Assembly (NCBI GenBank): GCA_030035585.1
Contig: CM057464.1
Span: 79,778,919-79,842,918, forward strand
Reading direction: 5' to 3'
Source: Dugong dugon
Taxonomy: Eukaryota; Chordata; Mammalia; Sirenia; Dugongidae
Length of the DNA stretch: 64,000 nucleotides
Position numbers and translations under genes: made by a program. Under the pieces are notes generated by a model. That model made no database searches. It saw nothing but the letters and a program-made list of their open reading frames with translations, and had not been told where the DNA came from. Positions 44,902 to 56,500 of the stretch are shown in pieces; positions within the stretch are counted from its first letter, which is position 1, and the number at the start of each line of letters is the position of its first letter.

Positions 44902-47900
44902 ATGACAGCAACAAATTCACCTCTATCAATAATTACACTGAATGTAAATGGACTCAATGCACCCATAAAGAGACGGAGAGTGACAGAATGGATAAGAAAA
45001 CAGGATTCATCAATATGCTGTCTACAAGAGACTCAACTTAGAATAAAGATGTGAATTTATTAAAAGTCAAAGGTTGGAAAAAAATATATCAAGCTAACAA
45101 TTACCAAAAAAGAGCAGGAGTGGCAATTCTAATCTCAGATAAAATAGAATTTAAAATAAAATCTACCATAAAAGACAAAGAAGGACACTATATAATGATA
45201 AAGGGGATGATCCATCATGAAGACATAACCATAATAAACATCTACGCACCCAATGACAGGGCTCCAAAATACGTAAAAAAACTCTAACAACACTGAAAAG
45301 AGAAATTGACAGTTCCACAATAATAGTAGGAGACTTCAACACACCACTCTCAGTAAAGGACACAACAACTAAGAAGAAACTCAGCAAAGATACAGAAGAC
45401 CTAAAGGGCACAATCAGCCAACTTGACCTCATAGACATATATAGAACACTCCATCCAACCGCTGCAAAGTACGCATTCTTTTCCAATGTACATGGAACGT
45501 TCTCCAGAATAGACCACATCTTAGGCCACAGAGCAATCCTCAACAAGATCCAAAATGTTGAGATAATTGAAAGTATCTTCTCTGACCACAATGCCATCAA
45601 GGTAGAAATTAACACTAGAAAGAGCAAGGAAAAAAAATCAACTACATGGAAACTGAATAATACCCTGCTTACACATCACTGGGTAATAGAAGAAATCAGA
45701 GATGGAATCAAAAATTTCCTAGAATCAAATGAGAATGTAAACACATCATACCAAAACCTTTGGGACACAGCAAAGGCAGTCCTCAGAGGACAATTTATAG
45801 CAATAGATACATATATCAAAAAAGAAGAAAGGAACAAAATCAAAACATTAACTACAGAACTCAAACAAATAGAAAGAGAACAGCAAAAAAAGCCCACAAC
45901 CACCGGAAGAAAGGAAATAGTAAAGATCAGAGCAGAAATAAATGAAATAGAGAATAGAAAAACAATAGAAAGAATCAACAAAACCAAAAGTTGGTTCTTT
46001 GAAAGAATCAACAAAATCGACAAACCACTGGCCAGACTGACAAAAGAAAAACAGGAGAGGACGCAAATAACCCAAATAGGAAATGAAATGGGGGACATTA
46101 CCACAGACCCAACTGAAATAAAAAGGATTATAACAGAATATTATGAAAAACAATACTCCAACAAATTTGAAAACCTAGAGGAAATGGTTAAATTTCTAGA
46201 AACACACAACCTACACAAACTACAACAAAGTGATGTTGAAAATCTGAACAGACCCATAACAAGAGAAGAGATTGAAAAGGTAATAAAAAAAACTCCCAAC
46301 TGAAAAAAGCCCTGGCCCAGATGGCTTCACTGGGGAATTCTACAAAACATTTACAGAAGAGCTTTTACCAGTACTACTCAAGCTATTTCAGAGCATAGAA
46401 GAGGAAGCAACACTTCCAAATTCATTCTATGAAGCCAGCATAACACTGATACCAAAACCAGGCAAAGATGTCACACACACACACACACAAAAATTACAGA
46501 CCAATATCTCTCATGAATATAGATGCAGAAATTCTGAACAAAATTCTAGCCAATAGAATTCAGCATCATATCAAAAAAATAATACACCACGACCAAATAG
46601 GATTCATACCAGATATGCAAGGATGGTTCACCATTAGAAAATCAATCAACGTAGTCCACCACATAAATAAAAGCAAAGAAAAGAATCACATGATCATCTC
46701 AATTGATGCAGAAAAGGCATTTGACAAACTCCAACACCCATTCCTGATAAAAACTCTCAATCAAATAGGTAAAGAAGGGAAATTTCTCAACATAATAAAG
46801 GGCATCTGTGCAAAACCAACCACCAACATCATTCTTAATAGAGAGAGGCTGAAAACATTCCCCTTGAAAACAGGAAGAAGATAAGGATGCCCTTTGTCAC
46901 CACTCCCATTTAACACTGTGCTGGAAGTTCTAGCTAGAGCAATAAGGCAAGAAAAAGAAATAACAGGCATCCAAATTGGTAATGAAGAAGTTAAACTGTC
47001 CCTCTTTGCAGATGATATGATACTATACATAGAAAACCCTAAAGACTCCATGAGAAATCTACTGGAACTAATAGAAATGTTCAGCAAAGTAGCAGGATAC
47101 AAGATAAGCATTCAAAAATCAGTTTGATTCATATACACCAATAAGGAGAACAATGAAAAGGAAATCAGAAAAACAATACCATTTTCAATAGCCCCTAAAA
47201 AGATAAAATACTTAGGAATAAATCTGACCAGGGATGTAAAAGACCTCTACAAAGAAAACTATGAAACACTACTGCATGAAACCCAAAGCAATCTACATAA
47301 ATGGAAAAACACCATGCTCATGGATAGGCAGACTCAACATTGTGAAAAGGACAATTCTACCCAAAGCAATTTACAAATACAATGCAATCCTGATCCAAAT
47401 ACCAACAACATTCTTCAAAGAGATGGAAAAACTAATCATTCACTTTATATGGAAAGGGAAGAAGCCCCGAATAAATAAAGCCCTACTGAAGAAGAAGAAT
47501 AAAGTTGGAGGACTCACACTACCTGACCTTAGAACCTACTATGCAGCTACAGCAGTCAAAACAGCCTGGTACTGGTACAACGACAGGTACATTGACCAAT
47601 GGAACAGAATTGCGAACCCAGATGTAAATCCATCCACCTACGGTCAACTATCTTCGACAAGGGCCCAAAGTCCATCAAATGGAGAAAAGACAATCTTTTC
47701 AACAAATGGTGTTGGCAAAACTGGATATCCATCTGCAAAAAAATGAAACAGGACCCATACCTCACACCGTATACAAAAACGACTTCAAAATGGATCAAAG
47801 ACCTGAATATAAAGCCTAAAACTATAAAGTTCATAGAAGAAGAAATAGGACCAACACTTTAGGCCTTAATACATGGCATTAACAGGATACAAACCATAAC

Positions 47901-48729
47901 CATCAACGCACAAAACCCAATAGATTAGCTAGATAACTGGGATCTTCTAAAAAGCAAACACCTATGCTCTTCAAAAGACTTCACCAAAAGAGTCAAAAGA
48001 GAACCTACAGACTGGGAAAAAAATTTTGGACTGTACAAGTCAGACAAAGGTCTAATCTCCATGATCTACAAGAAAAGCCAACACCTCTACAACAAAAAGA
48101 CAAATAATCCTATTAAAAAATGGGCAAAGGAAATGAACAGACACTTCACCAAAGAAGACATTCAAATGGCGAACAGACATATGAGGAAATGCTCGTGATC
48201 ACTAGCCATTAGAGAAATGCAAATCAAAACCACAATGAGATACCATATCACCCCGGCATTGCTGGCACGAATCAAAAACACTGGAAATAACAAATGTTGG
48301 AGGGGCCGCGGGGAGATCAGAACACTTATGCACTGCTGTTGGGAATGTAAAATGATACAACCATTTTGGAAAATGATATGGCGCTTCCTCAGAAAGCTAG
48401 AAATAGACATATCATTCGATCCAGCAATCCCACTCCTAGGAATATGTCCTAGAGAAATAAGAGTCGTCCCTCGAATAGACATATGTACACCTATGTTCAT
48501 GGCAGCATTGTTCACAATAGCAAAACGATATAAACAACTTAAATGCCCATCAACAGATGAATGGATAAACAAACTATGGTACATACACACAATGGAGTAC
48601 TATGCAACGGGAAAGAACAATAATGAATCTGTGAACCATCTCATAACATGGATAAAACTGGAGGACATCATGCTGAGTGAAATAAGTCAATCACAAAAGG
48701 ACAAATATAGTATGAGACCTCTATTGTAA
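44902..48729 (+). pseudogene. L1-B ORF2 (endonuclease/reverse transcriptase), decayed
   Basis: From ATG at 44902 to the natural stop at 48727-48729 is 3828 bases, the size of a 1275-residue ORF2. Endonuclease motifs are visible in pieces: TLNVNGLN, CLQET, INIYAPN, VGDFNTPL and SDHNAI. A one-base loss near 45043 brings a TGA at 45052, and further frameshifts follow (about 45283 and 46290). The reverse-transcriptase core [15 protein letters not shown] and FADDMILYI (FADD at 47005-47016) is preserved. In the C-terminal cysteine motif the second Cys is Arg (CWRGRGE near 48300). Not functional. Confidence 0.95.
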
Positions 48730-49912
48730 AAACCCATGAAAAAGTTCACACACAAAATGTAACAATCTTTGTTGGTTACCAGGGATGGGAAGGGTGTGGG
48801 GGGGTACTAAATAGGCAATAGATAAGTGGTATCTTGGGTGAAGGGTGAGACAGTACACAATATAGGGGAAACTAGCACAACTTGTACAAGGAAAGGTCAT
48901 GGAAGCCCCATAGACACATCCAAACTCCCTAAGGGACTGAATTGCTGGGCGGAGGGATGTGGGGACCGTGGTCTCGGGGGACATCTATCTCAATTGGCAT
49001 GACACAGCTTATGAAGACAGTGCTCTACATTCTACCTTGGTGTGTAGTGTCTGGGGTCTTAAAAGCCTGTGAGTGGCCATCTAAGATACTCCACTGGTCT
49101 CATCCCTTCGGGAGGAAGGGAGAATGAAGAGAACAGGATACAAGGAAAAGATTAGTCCAAAGGACTAATTGTCCACAGCTACCAAGGCCTCCACTGGACT
49201 GAGTCCAGTACAGCTAGATGGTGCCCGGCTAGCTCCACTGACTGCTCTGACCAGGATCACAACAGAGGGTCCTGGACAGAGCTGGAGAAGGATGTAGAGC
49301 ATAACTTTAACTCACAAAAAAAAAAAAAAAAAAAAAGAACAGATTTACTGGCCTAAAGGAGACTGGAGAAACCTGGAGAGCATGGCCCCCCAGACACCCT
49401 TTTAGCTCAGTGGTGAAGTTACCTCCGAGGTTCACTGTTCAGCCTGGGAGTGGACAGCCCTGTAAAACCAAATGAGACTAACGAGGTACAGGAGTCCAGT
49501 GACAAGGTCCAGAAGGCAGAAGTGGACAAAGAAGCTGGTGATAGGGAACCCAAGGTTGATTAAGAATATTGTTGCTGTGTTGTGAGATTGTTAACTATTG
49601 TCATAAGGCAACATTTGTAGTAATTGTTAAATGAGAAACTATTTTGTTCTGTAAGCCTTCATCTTAAGTGAGAATTACAGCACAACTGGAAAAGCGTAGT
49701 CAGTGTCACTGAATTGTGCATGTAGAAATTTTTGAAATGGTGTATCTTTGGCTATGTGTATTTTCACCAAAAAAAAAAAAAAAAAAAAAGGTTGAGAATT
49801 TAGAAGGTGGGATTGTTAACTAATGTCATAAAACAACATGTGTACTACTGTTTCGTGAGAAACTATTTGTTCTTTAAACCTTCACCTGAAGTACAATAAA
49901 AATTAAAAAAAA
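48730..49912 (+). other. L1-B 3' UTR with duplicated tail and A-runs
   Basis: About 1.2 kb. Includes A-runs at 49317-49336 and 49770-49789. The ~100-bp block GATTGTTAACTA[T/A]TGTCATAA … GAGAAACTATTT … GTAAGCCTTCATC-like sequence occurs twice (49585-49670 and 49810-49900). The same duplication is visible in the L1 at 15320-15650. Ends CACCTGAAGTACAATAAAAA plus tail. Confidence 0.9.
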
Positions 49913-50109
49913 AAAATTGAGTTGATGGCAATGGGTTTTATTGTCTGATATAGAGCTGGAAGATAAGCCCCTCAGGTTGAAGGCACTCAGAATATGACTG
50001 GGAAAGAGCTACCTCTTCAAAGTAAAGTCACCTGAATGACATGGATGGAGTCAAGTTTTTGGAACCTTCATCTGCTGATGTGCAAGATTCAAAGTGAGAA
50101 GAAACGTCT

Positions 50110-52480
50110 GTAAACATCCATCCATTATCGGCACATGTAATGTACAAAGTTATGAATCTAGGAAAATTGGAAGTCATAAAAAATGAAAGGGAATGCATGA
50201 AGATAGATATTAGACATTTGTGAGTTGAAATGCACTGATATGGGACATTTTGAATCATACAATCTTATGGTCTACTATGCCAGGAATGAAAAAATGAAGA
50301 GGAATGATGTCACGTTCATTGTCAAAAAGAACATTTCAAGATATATCCTGCAGTACACCCCTTTCAGTTATAGGATAATACCCATACACCTACAAGGAAG
50401 ACCAGTTAGTATGACTGTTATTCAAATAAACACTAATGCCAAAGATGAAGAAATTGAATATTTTTACCAACTTCTACAGTCTGAATTGATGAAACATGCA
50501 ATCAAGGTACATTGATAATTACTGGTGATTGGAATTTAAAAGTTGGAAACGAAGAAGGACAAGTAGTTGGAAAATACGGACTTGGTGATAAAAATGATGC
50601 CTGAGATTGCATGACAAAATTTTCTAAGACAAAGACTTCCTCATTGCAAATACCTTTTTTCAACAACATAAATGGCAACTGTATACATGGACCTCACTGG
50701 ATGGAATACACAGGATTCAAATCAAGTGCATCTGTGGAAAGAGATGATGGAAAAGCTCAATATCATCGGTCCGAAAAAGACTAGGGACCAACTGCAGAAC
50801 AGACCATCAACTGATCATATGCAAGCTCAAGCTGAAGCTGAAGAAAATTTTAAAAAGTACACAAGAATCAAAATATAGTCTTGAGTATATCCCACCTGAA
50901 TTTGGAGATCATCTCAAGAATAGATTTGACACATAGAAGGGGAATGACCAAAGACAGGATGAGTTGTGTGATGACATCAAGGACATCATGCATGAAGAAA
51001 CCAAAAGGTCATTAAAAAGACAAAAAAGAAAGTAAAGACCAAATGGATGTCAGAAAAAACTCAAACTTGCTCTTGAATGCTGAGTAGCTAAAGTGAAAGG
51101 AAGAAATTATGAAGTAAAAGAGCTAAACAGAAGGTTTCAAAGGGCAGCTCAAGAAGACAAAGTAAAGTATTATAATGAAATTGGCAAAGACCTGGAGTTA
51201 GAAAACCAAAAGGGAAGGACATGCTCAGCATTTCTCAAGCTGAAAGAACTGAGAAAACTCAAACCTCGAGTTGCAATATTGAAGGATTCTATGGGGGAAA
51301 AGATTGAACTCCACAGGAGACATCAAAAGAAGATGGAAGGAATACACAGAGGCACTGTACCTAAAGAATTGGTTGACATTCAACCATTTTAGAAGGTAAC
51401 ATAAGATCAAGAACTGATGGTATTGAAGGAAGAAGTCCAAGCTGCATTGGAAGCATTGGTGAAAAAAAACCTCCAGAAATTGGCAGAATATCGATTGAGA
51501 TGTTTCAAGAAATGGATCCAGTATTAGAAGTGCTCACTCGTCCATGCCAAGAAATTTTGAAAGCAGCTACCTGGCTAACTAACTGGAAGAGATCCATATT
51601 TGTGCCCATTCCAAAGAAAGGTGATCCAACAGAATGAAGAAATTATCAAACAATATCATTAATATCACATACAAAGAAAATTTTGCTGAGGATACTTCAA
51701 AAATAGTTGGAGCAGTATATCAATGGGGAACTGCCAGAAATTCACCCACATTCAGAAGAGGACGTGGAACAGAAGTTATTATTGCTGATGTCAGACGGAT
51801 CTTGGCTGGAAGCAAAGAATACCAGAAAGATTTTTACCTGTGTTTTATTGACTATGTAAAGGCATTAGACTGTGTGGATCACAACAAATTATAGATAACA
51901 TTGCGAAGAATGGGAAATACAGAACACTTAACTGTGCTTGTGAGGAACCTGTACATAGACTATAAGAGTCAGTTGTTCAAACAGAACAAGGGATACCATG
52001 TGATTTAAAGTCAAAAAAGGTGTGTGTCAGAGTTGTATCCTTTTACCATATTTATTCAATTGGTATGCTGAGAAAATAACCCAAGAAGTTGGATTATATG
52101 AAGAAGAATGTGGCATCACAATTGGAGGAAGACTCATTAACAACCTTGCTTTCTGAAAGTAAGGACCCCTTGAAGCACTTACTGATGAAGATCAAAGACT
52201 ACAGCCTTCAATATGGATTACACCTCAGCATAAAGAAAACAAAAATCCTCGCAACTAGACCAATAAGCAACATCATGATAAATGCAGAGAAGACTGAATT
52301 TGTCAAGGATTTCATTTTACTTGGATTGACAATCAAACAGTGTATTGCACTGAGCAAATTTTCTGCTAAAGACCTTTTTAAAGTGTTAAAAAGCAAAGAT
52401 GTCACTTTAAGAACTAAGGTGTGCTTGACCCAAGCCATGATATTTTCAATCACCTCATACGCATGCGAAAACTGGAATGA
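50110..52480 (+). pseudogene. BovB-B ORF remnants (endonuclease and reverse transcriptase)
   Basis: Fragments of the BovB protein in shifting frames. At 50225-50515 the endonuclease part includes IQINTNAKDEEIEYFYQLL. At 51760-51893 the polymerase part includes ADVRRILAGSKEYQKDFYL then CFIDYVKALDCVDHNKL, the RTE catalytic block A. Downstream, 52089-52484 reads LLMKIKDYSLQYGLHLSIKK. The YADD catalytic box expected between these two blocks is missing: at about 52139-52142 the sequence passes directly from ACTCATTAACAAC to CTTGCTTTCTG. Non-functional. Confidence 0.85.
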
Positions 52481-52882
52481 GTAAGGACGACTGAAGAAGA
52501 ATTGATGCCTTTGAATTATGGTGTTGGTTAAGGATATTGAAAATAACATGCACTATCAGAAAAATGAACCAATCTGTTTTGCAAAAAGTACAGCTAAAAT
52601 GCTCATTAGAAGCAAGGATGGTGAGACTTCACCTCAGGAATATTGGACATGTTATCAGGAGGGACCAGTCCCTGGAGAAGGACATCATGTTTCGTAAAGC
52701 AGAGGTTGAGTGAAAAAGAGGAAGACCCTAAATGAGATGGATTGACACAGTGGTTGCAACAATGGGCTCAAACATAGTAACAATTGTTAGGAGAGCATAA
52801 GACAGGGCAGTATTTCGTTATGTTGTACATAGGATTGCTATGAGTTCAACCCAGTTGACAGCATCTAACAACAACAACAAAA

Positions 52883-53959
52883 CGAATGTGAAATATATTT
52901 ATGGTATAATGAAAGTTATTGAATTCTGTGTATTCTTGCTAACCAATGCAATGTTTAAAATTAAGTCATATCTGGACAGATTCATCAAAATATATTTAAC
53001 AAGTGCATTGCCTTAGAGTGTTCTGTCTTTTACAATGTCATCAAATAAAGTAATATGCAGGGAGTGGCTCTTCTCAGATATTATGAAATTAGTGTATGGC
53101 CATCAGCAATGCATATAACTCTTCAAAATGCCAATGTTGTCTTTAGAATGGACACTGTGATATCATTTTATTTAAAAAGAGTAATGTATCTAGAACATCC
53201 TTCATGTCTTAACAGTTACATCTCATGGTTAACAATAGACTTGAATGTACTATATTAACACAACTGGGAATATAACAAACTTTCTGAAACTCTATTGCTT
53301 AAAGGAAATGACCTCACTGAAAGTTCCATGGAGTCAGAGGCCAACTCTATGAAGCTCAGCAACAAATCCCAAAGACTTAGCATGCTGTAATAGATATTTT
53401 TAAATGAATGAATGAACTGATGTGTCCCAAAATAAGAGAGATGAATTACAAAGGACTCCAGTAATTGAAACACCTGTGAAGAACACTCTGCCACTGTAGT
53501 TCTGTCTGATATATGAAATTCTGCTGCAAGAAAATTCATGAACCAAGAGTTGATGACCCTCTAAGAACCATCTCTTTCATGTGCTTTATTGACTGACACT
53601 TGTTAAAAAGAAAAAAAAAAGTTGATGGTGTTTAGGGCTTTGTCCTTGGCCCATTGTTCTTCTCATTGCATATACTTTCCTTGGATGTCTTTATTCATTT
53701 TTATGGTTTTACCTGATACTTTTATGCTTAATATTCCCAAACATGTTTTTAATTCATATTACTACCCTATGCTACCTACTCTGTGATATAAATCTGCCTG
53801 ATGGAAGTATCTTCCTGGATGTTTATTCTGGAGTTGTTCTTGCCTCCTTTCACTTTCTGAATCGGCAGAAACTAAGTAGCTAAATCTAACCAGCTTTTCT
53901 TCTAAATAACATAAAATGCTATTCTTTATTATTTCTGTCAACACTGACTTGTTTTAGGC
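52883..53959. other. No recognised feature
   Basis: About 1.1 kb of unique-looking DNA downstream of BovB-B. A 94-codon minus-strand frame at 53255-53539 shows no domain features. Confidence 0.45.
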
Positions 53960-54300
53960 ACTCATCAACATTTTCTTGAGCTATTACTCTAACCTCCTAT
54001 CTGGTTTCTGTAACTCCAGTTTCATTTCTTCACTTTCAGTCTTCATATCTACATAGAGTTATCCATTTAAAACATGTCTTAACATACCTCTGATTCTCAA
54101 TAGCTCCATGATCTTTAACCCACCAAACCATGTCCTTCATTACCTAGTCTGGGCTTACATTTTTAGCCTTATTTCTTATAACTTTTATGCTCCAGCAATA
54201 TCAAACATGCCATTAAAAAAAAAATCTATCTAGAATAATTTTCCTTATCCTTCCAGTAAACTCTCACTTTAGATCCAAGTTCAAGCATTCTTTTTTTTTA
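53960..54300 (+). mobile_element. L2 fragment
   Basis: TATTACTCTAACCTCCTATC, ATAGCTCCATGATCTTTAAC, TTATGCTCCAGCAATATCAA and TTTTCCTTATCCTTCCAGTA fit the L2 3' region in order. Confidence 0.6.
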
Positions 54301-54539
54301 AATAAATAATACCCATTGTGTAACATAAAATGCTTTATATATATCCAGCAGAAGAGTGAGTCACAATTTTTTTTTCGTATCCTAACACATATGTGAGATA
54401 TGACATTCACCTAGAAATTCCTCAATATGGCAAGGATTCTCATGGTATGGGAAGCCTCTCCCTCTCCCCAGTGCTTGAAAGGTGTTTCAGACTCAGAAGG
54501 ACAGAAGCCAGATATCATTTCTGTTTCTGATTTGCCCCA

Positions 54540-54713
54540 CTCTGGACTGGGTGCTGGTGTTCTTCACCCTCTCCATCTCACTCTCTGAAAACGACTGTAC
54601 CAGACTTTGCCTCACGAGGTGCAGAATGTATCTGTTTTATATGTCTTTATATCTAAATATCTAGAACAGAACCTAGCACATAGACAGTCAATACATATTT
54701 ACTGAATGAATGA
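54540..54713 (+). mobile_element. L2 3' terminus
   Basis: ATCTAGAACAGAACCTAGCA, CATAGACAGTCAATACATAT and TTACTGAATGAATGAATAG are the typical L2 end. Probably the same insertion as 53960-54300, separated by unrecognised or inserted DNA (54301-54539). Confidence 0.65.
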
Positions 54714-55295
54714 ATAGGTGGGTATTACAGGGATAAAACAGGAATATTTGAGGCCGTATCTACTTGGGGCCAAAGGGTGTACTTAGGAAACTTGACTTTT
54801 GATTTATATTTGTCCCATAGGATTGTTTGAGGTTATTACCAGTTACTTATACCTGGTGAGTAGACAGCCATCTGGCAGAGTCTGTATAAAAGTAAAAATA
54901 ATGCTGAAGAAACTTTCTCGGAGGACCTGAAGGGATTGTCTCCCCTGTCAAGCAATTTGTGTCCTAGCTGAGTACTTTCCTTGGGAATTAAGATCCAGGG
55001 AAGTTGTATCTCTGACTGGGAGTGAGCTGTATCTCTGCTCAGCTCTAATAAGTGACTGTGTGCTAATAAGTCATATTCTGTACCTATAGCAAATTAACTC
55101 CTCCATGTCTGTTGATATCTTTCCATCAATCATAGTCACTACTGTGGCAACCCGGGAAGTATTTATATCATTTTAATTGACATTTTTTATTATAATTATC
55201 TGTCTCTGTGTTCTCTCCTTTAAAATGCTGTGAATTTCTTAAGAACATAAACTCTCTTTTTATTAATCTCAATATCCACAACATTAGCATGTATT
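54714..55295. other. No recognised feature
   Basis: Unique-looking DNA, about 580 bp. Confidence 0.45.
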
Positions 55296-55452
55296 AAAAC
55301 CCATTGCCATTGAGTCAATTCTGGCTCATAGCAACCCTATAGGACAGAGTAGAACTGCTCCATAGGGTTTCCAGGGATTGGCTGGTGGATTTGAACTGCT
55401 GACATTTTGGTTAGCAGCCATAGCACTTAACCACTGCACCACCAGGGCTCCA
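55296..55452 (-). mobile_element. AfroSINE, short class
   Basis: Reversed tail CCCATTGCCATTGAGTCAAT and TAGCAACCCTATAGGACAGA; reversed head AACCACTGCACCACCAGGGC. Flanking duplication CATTAG[C/T]ATGTA on both sides (11 of 12). Confidence 0.95.
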
Positions 55453-55640
55453 TTAGTATGTAGTAGGAGTTAAGAAATATTGCAGAATTAAGGAGTGAAT
55501 AAGATGAGATGGGAGGACAGGTGAGAGAGAGGCTGTAGGAAAATAATGGAACCAGATAGTAAGGATTTCTAAGACTAAAGAGAGAGACATCCTGACACTT
55601 TAGGTAAAATAAAAAGTTAGTAACCTGTATTAGTTTGTAT

Positions 55641-55799
55641 GGAGCCTGGTGGTGTAGTGGTTAAGACCTTGGCTGCTAACCAAAAGGTCAGCAGTTCGAG
55701 TCTACCAGCTGCTCCTTGAAAACTCTATGGGGCAGTTCTACTCTGTCCTATAGGGTTGCTATGAGTCGGAATCAACTGGACTGCAACAGACTTGTTTTG
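55641..55799 (+). mobile_element. AfroSINE, short class
   Basis: GGAGCCTGGTGGTGTAGTGG, GGTCAGCAGTTCGAGTCTAC, GGGTTGCTATGAGTCGGAAT. Perfect 12-bp duplication ATTAGTTTGTAT at 55629-55640 and 55814-55825. The B-box region AGTTCGAGTC is well kept. Confidence 0.96.
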
Positions 55800-55825
55800 T
55801 ATTTTTTTTTTTAATTAGTTTGTAT

Positions 55826-56110
55826 AATCCTCACTGCTGTAACAAATAAACCACCAAATTCCGGTGGCCTAGCACAATTGTTCATTTTTGCTCACTTAGT
55901 AGTCTAATGCTGATGTCTCTATTCAGTGGTATTTGGAGACGAGGTTCTCCATGTAGGGATTTGAGATCTTAGGATCCTTTCATCCCATGACTCTACCATT
56001 GACTAGGGCCTTACTTTCTCTGCATCCTGCCAGAAGATGAGAGAAAAAAGAACAGGGAAGAGAGAACTCAGACGATCCTTCATATGCTTTTGCCAGTAAG
56101 TGATATGGTT
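55826..56110. repeat. Ancient interspersed repeat, unassigned family
   Basis: CTGTAACAAATAAACCACCA, TTCCGGTGGCCTAGCACAA, then CAGAAGATGAGAGAAAAAAG-like text. Same general family as 26455-27155 and 58130-58510 by its opening ('taacaaat…accac…ggc'). Confidence 0.45.
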
Positions 56111-56162
56111 CAATTCTGTTCATATTCCATGGATGAGAACTGGCTCTATAGCATCGTTTAGA

Positions 56163-56500
56163 TCAGAGGTTGGCAAACTTTTTCTGTGAAGAGCCAGATA
56201 GTAAATGTTTTAGGCTTTGTGAGCCGTATGGCTTCTATTTCAACTATTCAGTTTTGTCTTTGTAGTGCAAAAGCTTCCACAGATAATATATAAATGAATG
56301 GGTATGGCTATGTTCCAATAAAACTCTATTTATGGACACCGAATTCTAAATTGCAGATAATTTTCAAGTGTCACAAAATACTATTCTTTTGATTTTTTTC
56401 CAACCATTTAAAAATGTAAAAGACATTCTTATTTCCTGAAACTTACCAAAAAAAGGGATGGGCTAAATTTGGTCTGTGATCACGACTGATCTCTGATCAA
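56163..56500 (+). mobile_element. Non-autonomous DNA transposon, hAT-type (MER)
   Basis: Starts AGAGGTTGGCAAACTTTTTC and continues GAGCCAGATAGTAAATGTTT, TAGGCTTTGTGAGCCGTATG and GTTCCAATAAAACTCTATTT; ends near GGGATGGGCTAAATTTGGTC. These are hallmarks of a familiar MER element with terminal inverted repeats. The right terminal repeat has decayed. I place it in the hAT superfamily from memory. Confidence 0.55.

Larger units (their letters stand above)
41527..49912 (+). mobile_element. L1-B: full-length LINE-1, 8.4 kb, inactive
   Basis: Complete L1 in plus orientation: 5' UTR 41527-43375, ORF1 43376-44436, spacer 44437-44901, ORF2 44902-48729, 3' UTR and A-tail 48730-49912. The target duplication AAAATTGAGTTGA is perfect over 13 bases (41514-41526, 49913-49925). 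The reconstructed nick site on the other strand is TTTT/G, close to the L1 endonuclease preference. Both ORFs carry several stops and frameshifts, so this copy is dead. Confidence 0.97.
41375..49939 (+). mobile_element. AfroSINE inside BovB-B, itself split by L1-B
   Basis: SINE head and body at 41375-41526 (GGAGCCCTGTTGGCACAGTG, AAGGTCGGCAGTTCAAATCC, CTATAGGGCAGTTTTACTC) and tail at 49926-49939 (TGGCAATGGGTTTT). Its own target duplication is ACTGTCTGATAT at 41363-41374 and ATTGTCTGATAT at 49940-49951 (11 of 12). L1-B lies between the two SINE parts. Confidence 0.95.
41240..52882 (+). mobile_element. BovB-B: BovB/RTE1 split by AfroSINE and L1
   Basis: 5' UTR at 41240-41374 (GTCACCTATGGTGGACAGG, GCAGAGCTTCCAGACTAAG); the body resumes at 49952 and ends at 52882 with GACAGCATCTAACAACAACA. 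Without the nested insertions the element is ~3.1 kb, near full length for BovB. The junction text GTCTGATAT occurs on both sides of the insert. The single ORF (endonuclease plus reverse transcriptase) is broken by many stops and frameshifts. Confidence 0.93.

Noticed and set aside
45163..46104. Minus-strand frames of 154 and 142 codons
   Set aside because: Antisense shadows of L1-B ORF2, whose endonuclease motifs are read on the plus strand over the same bases.
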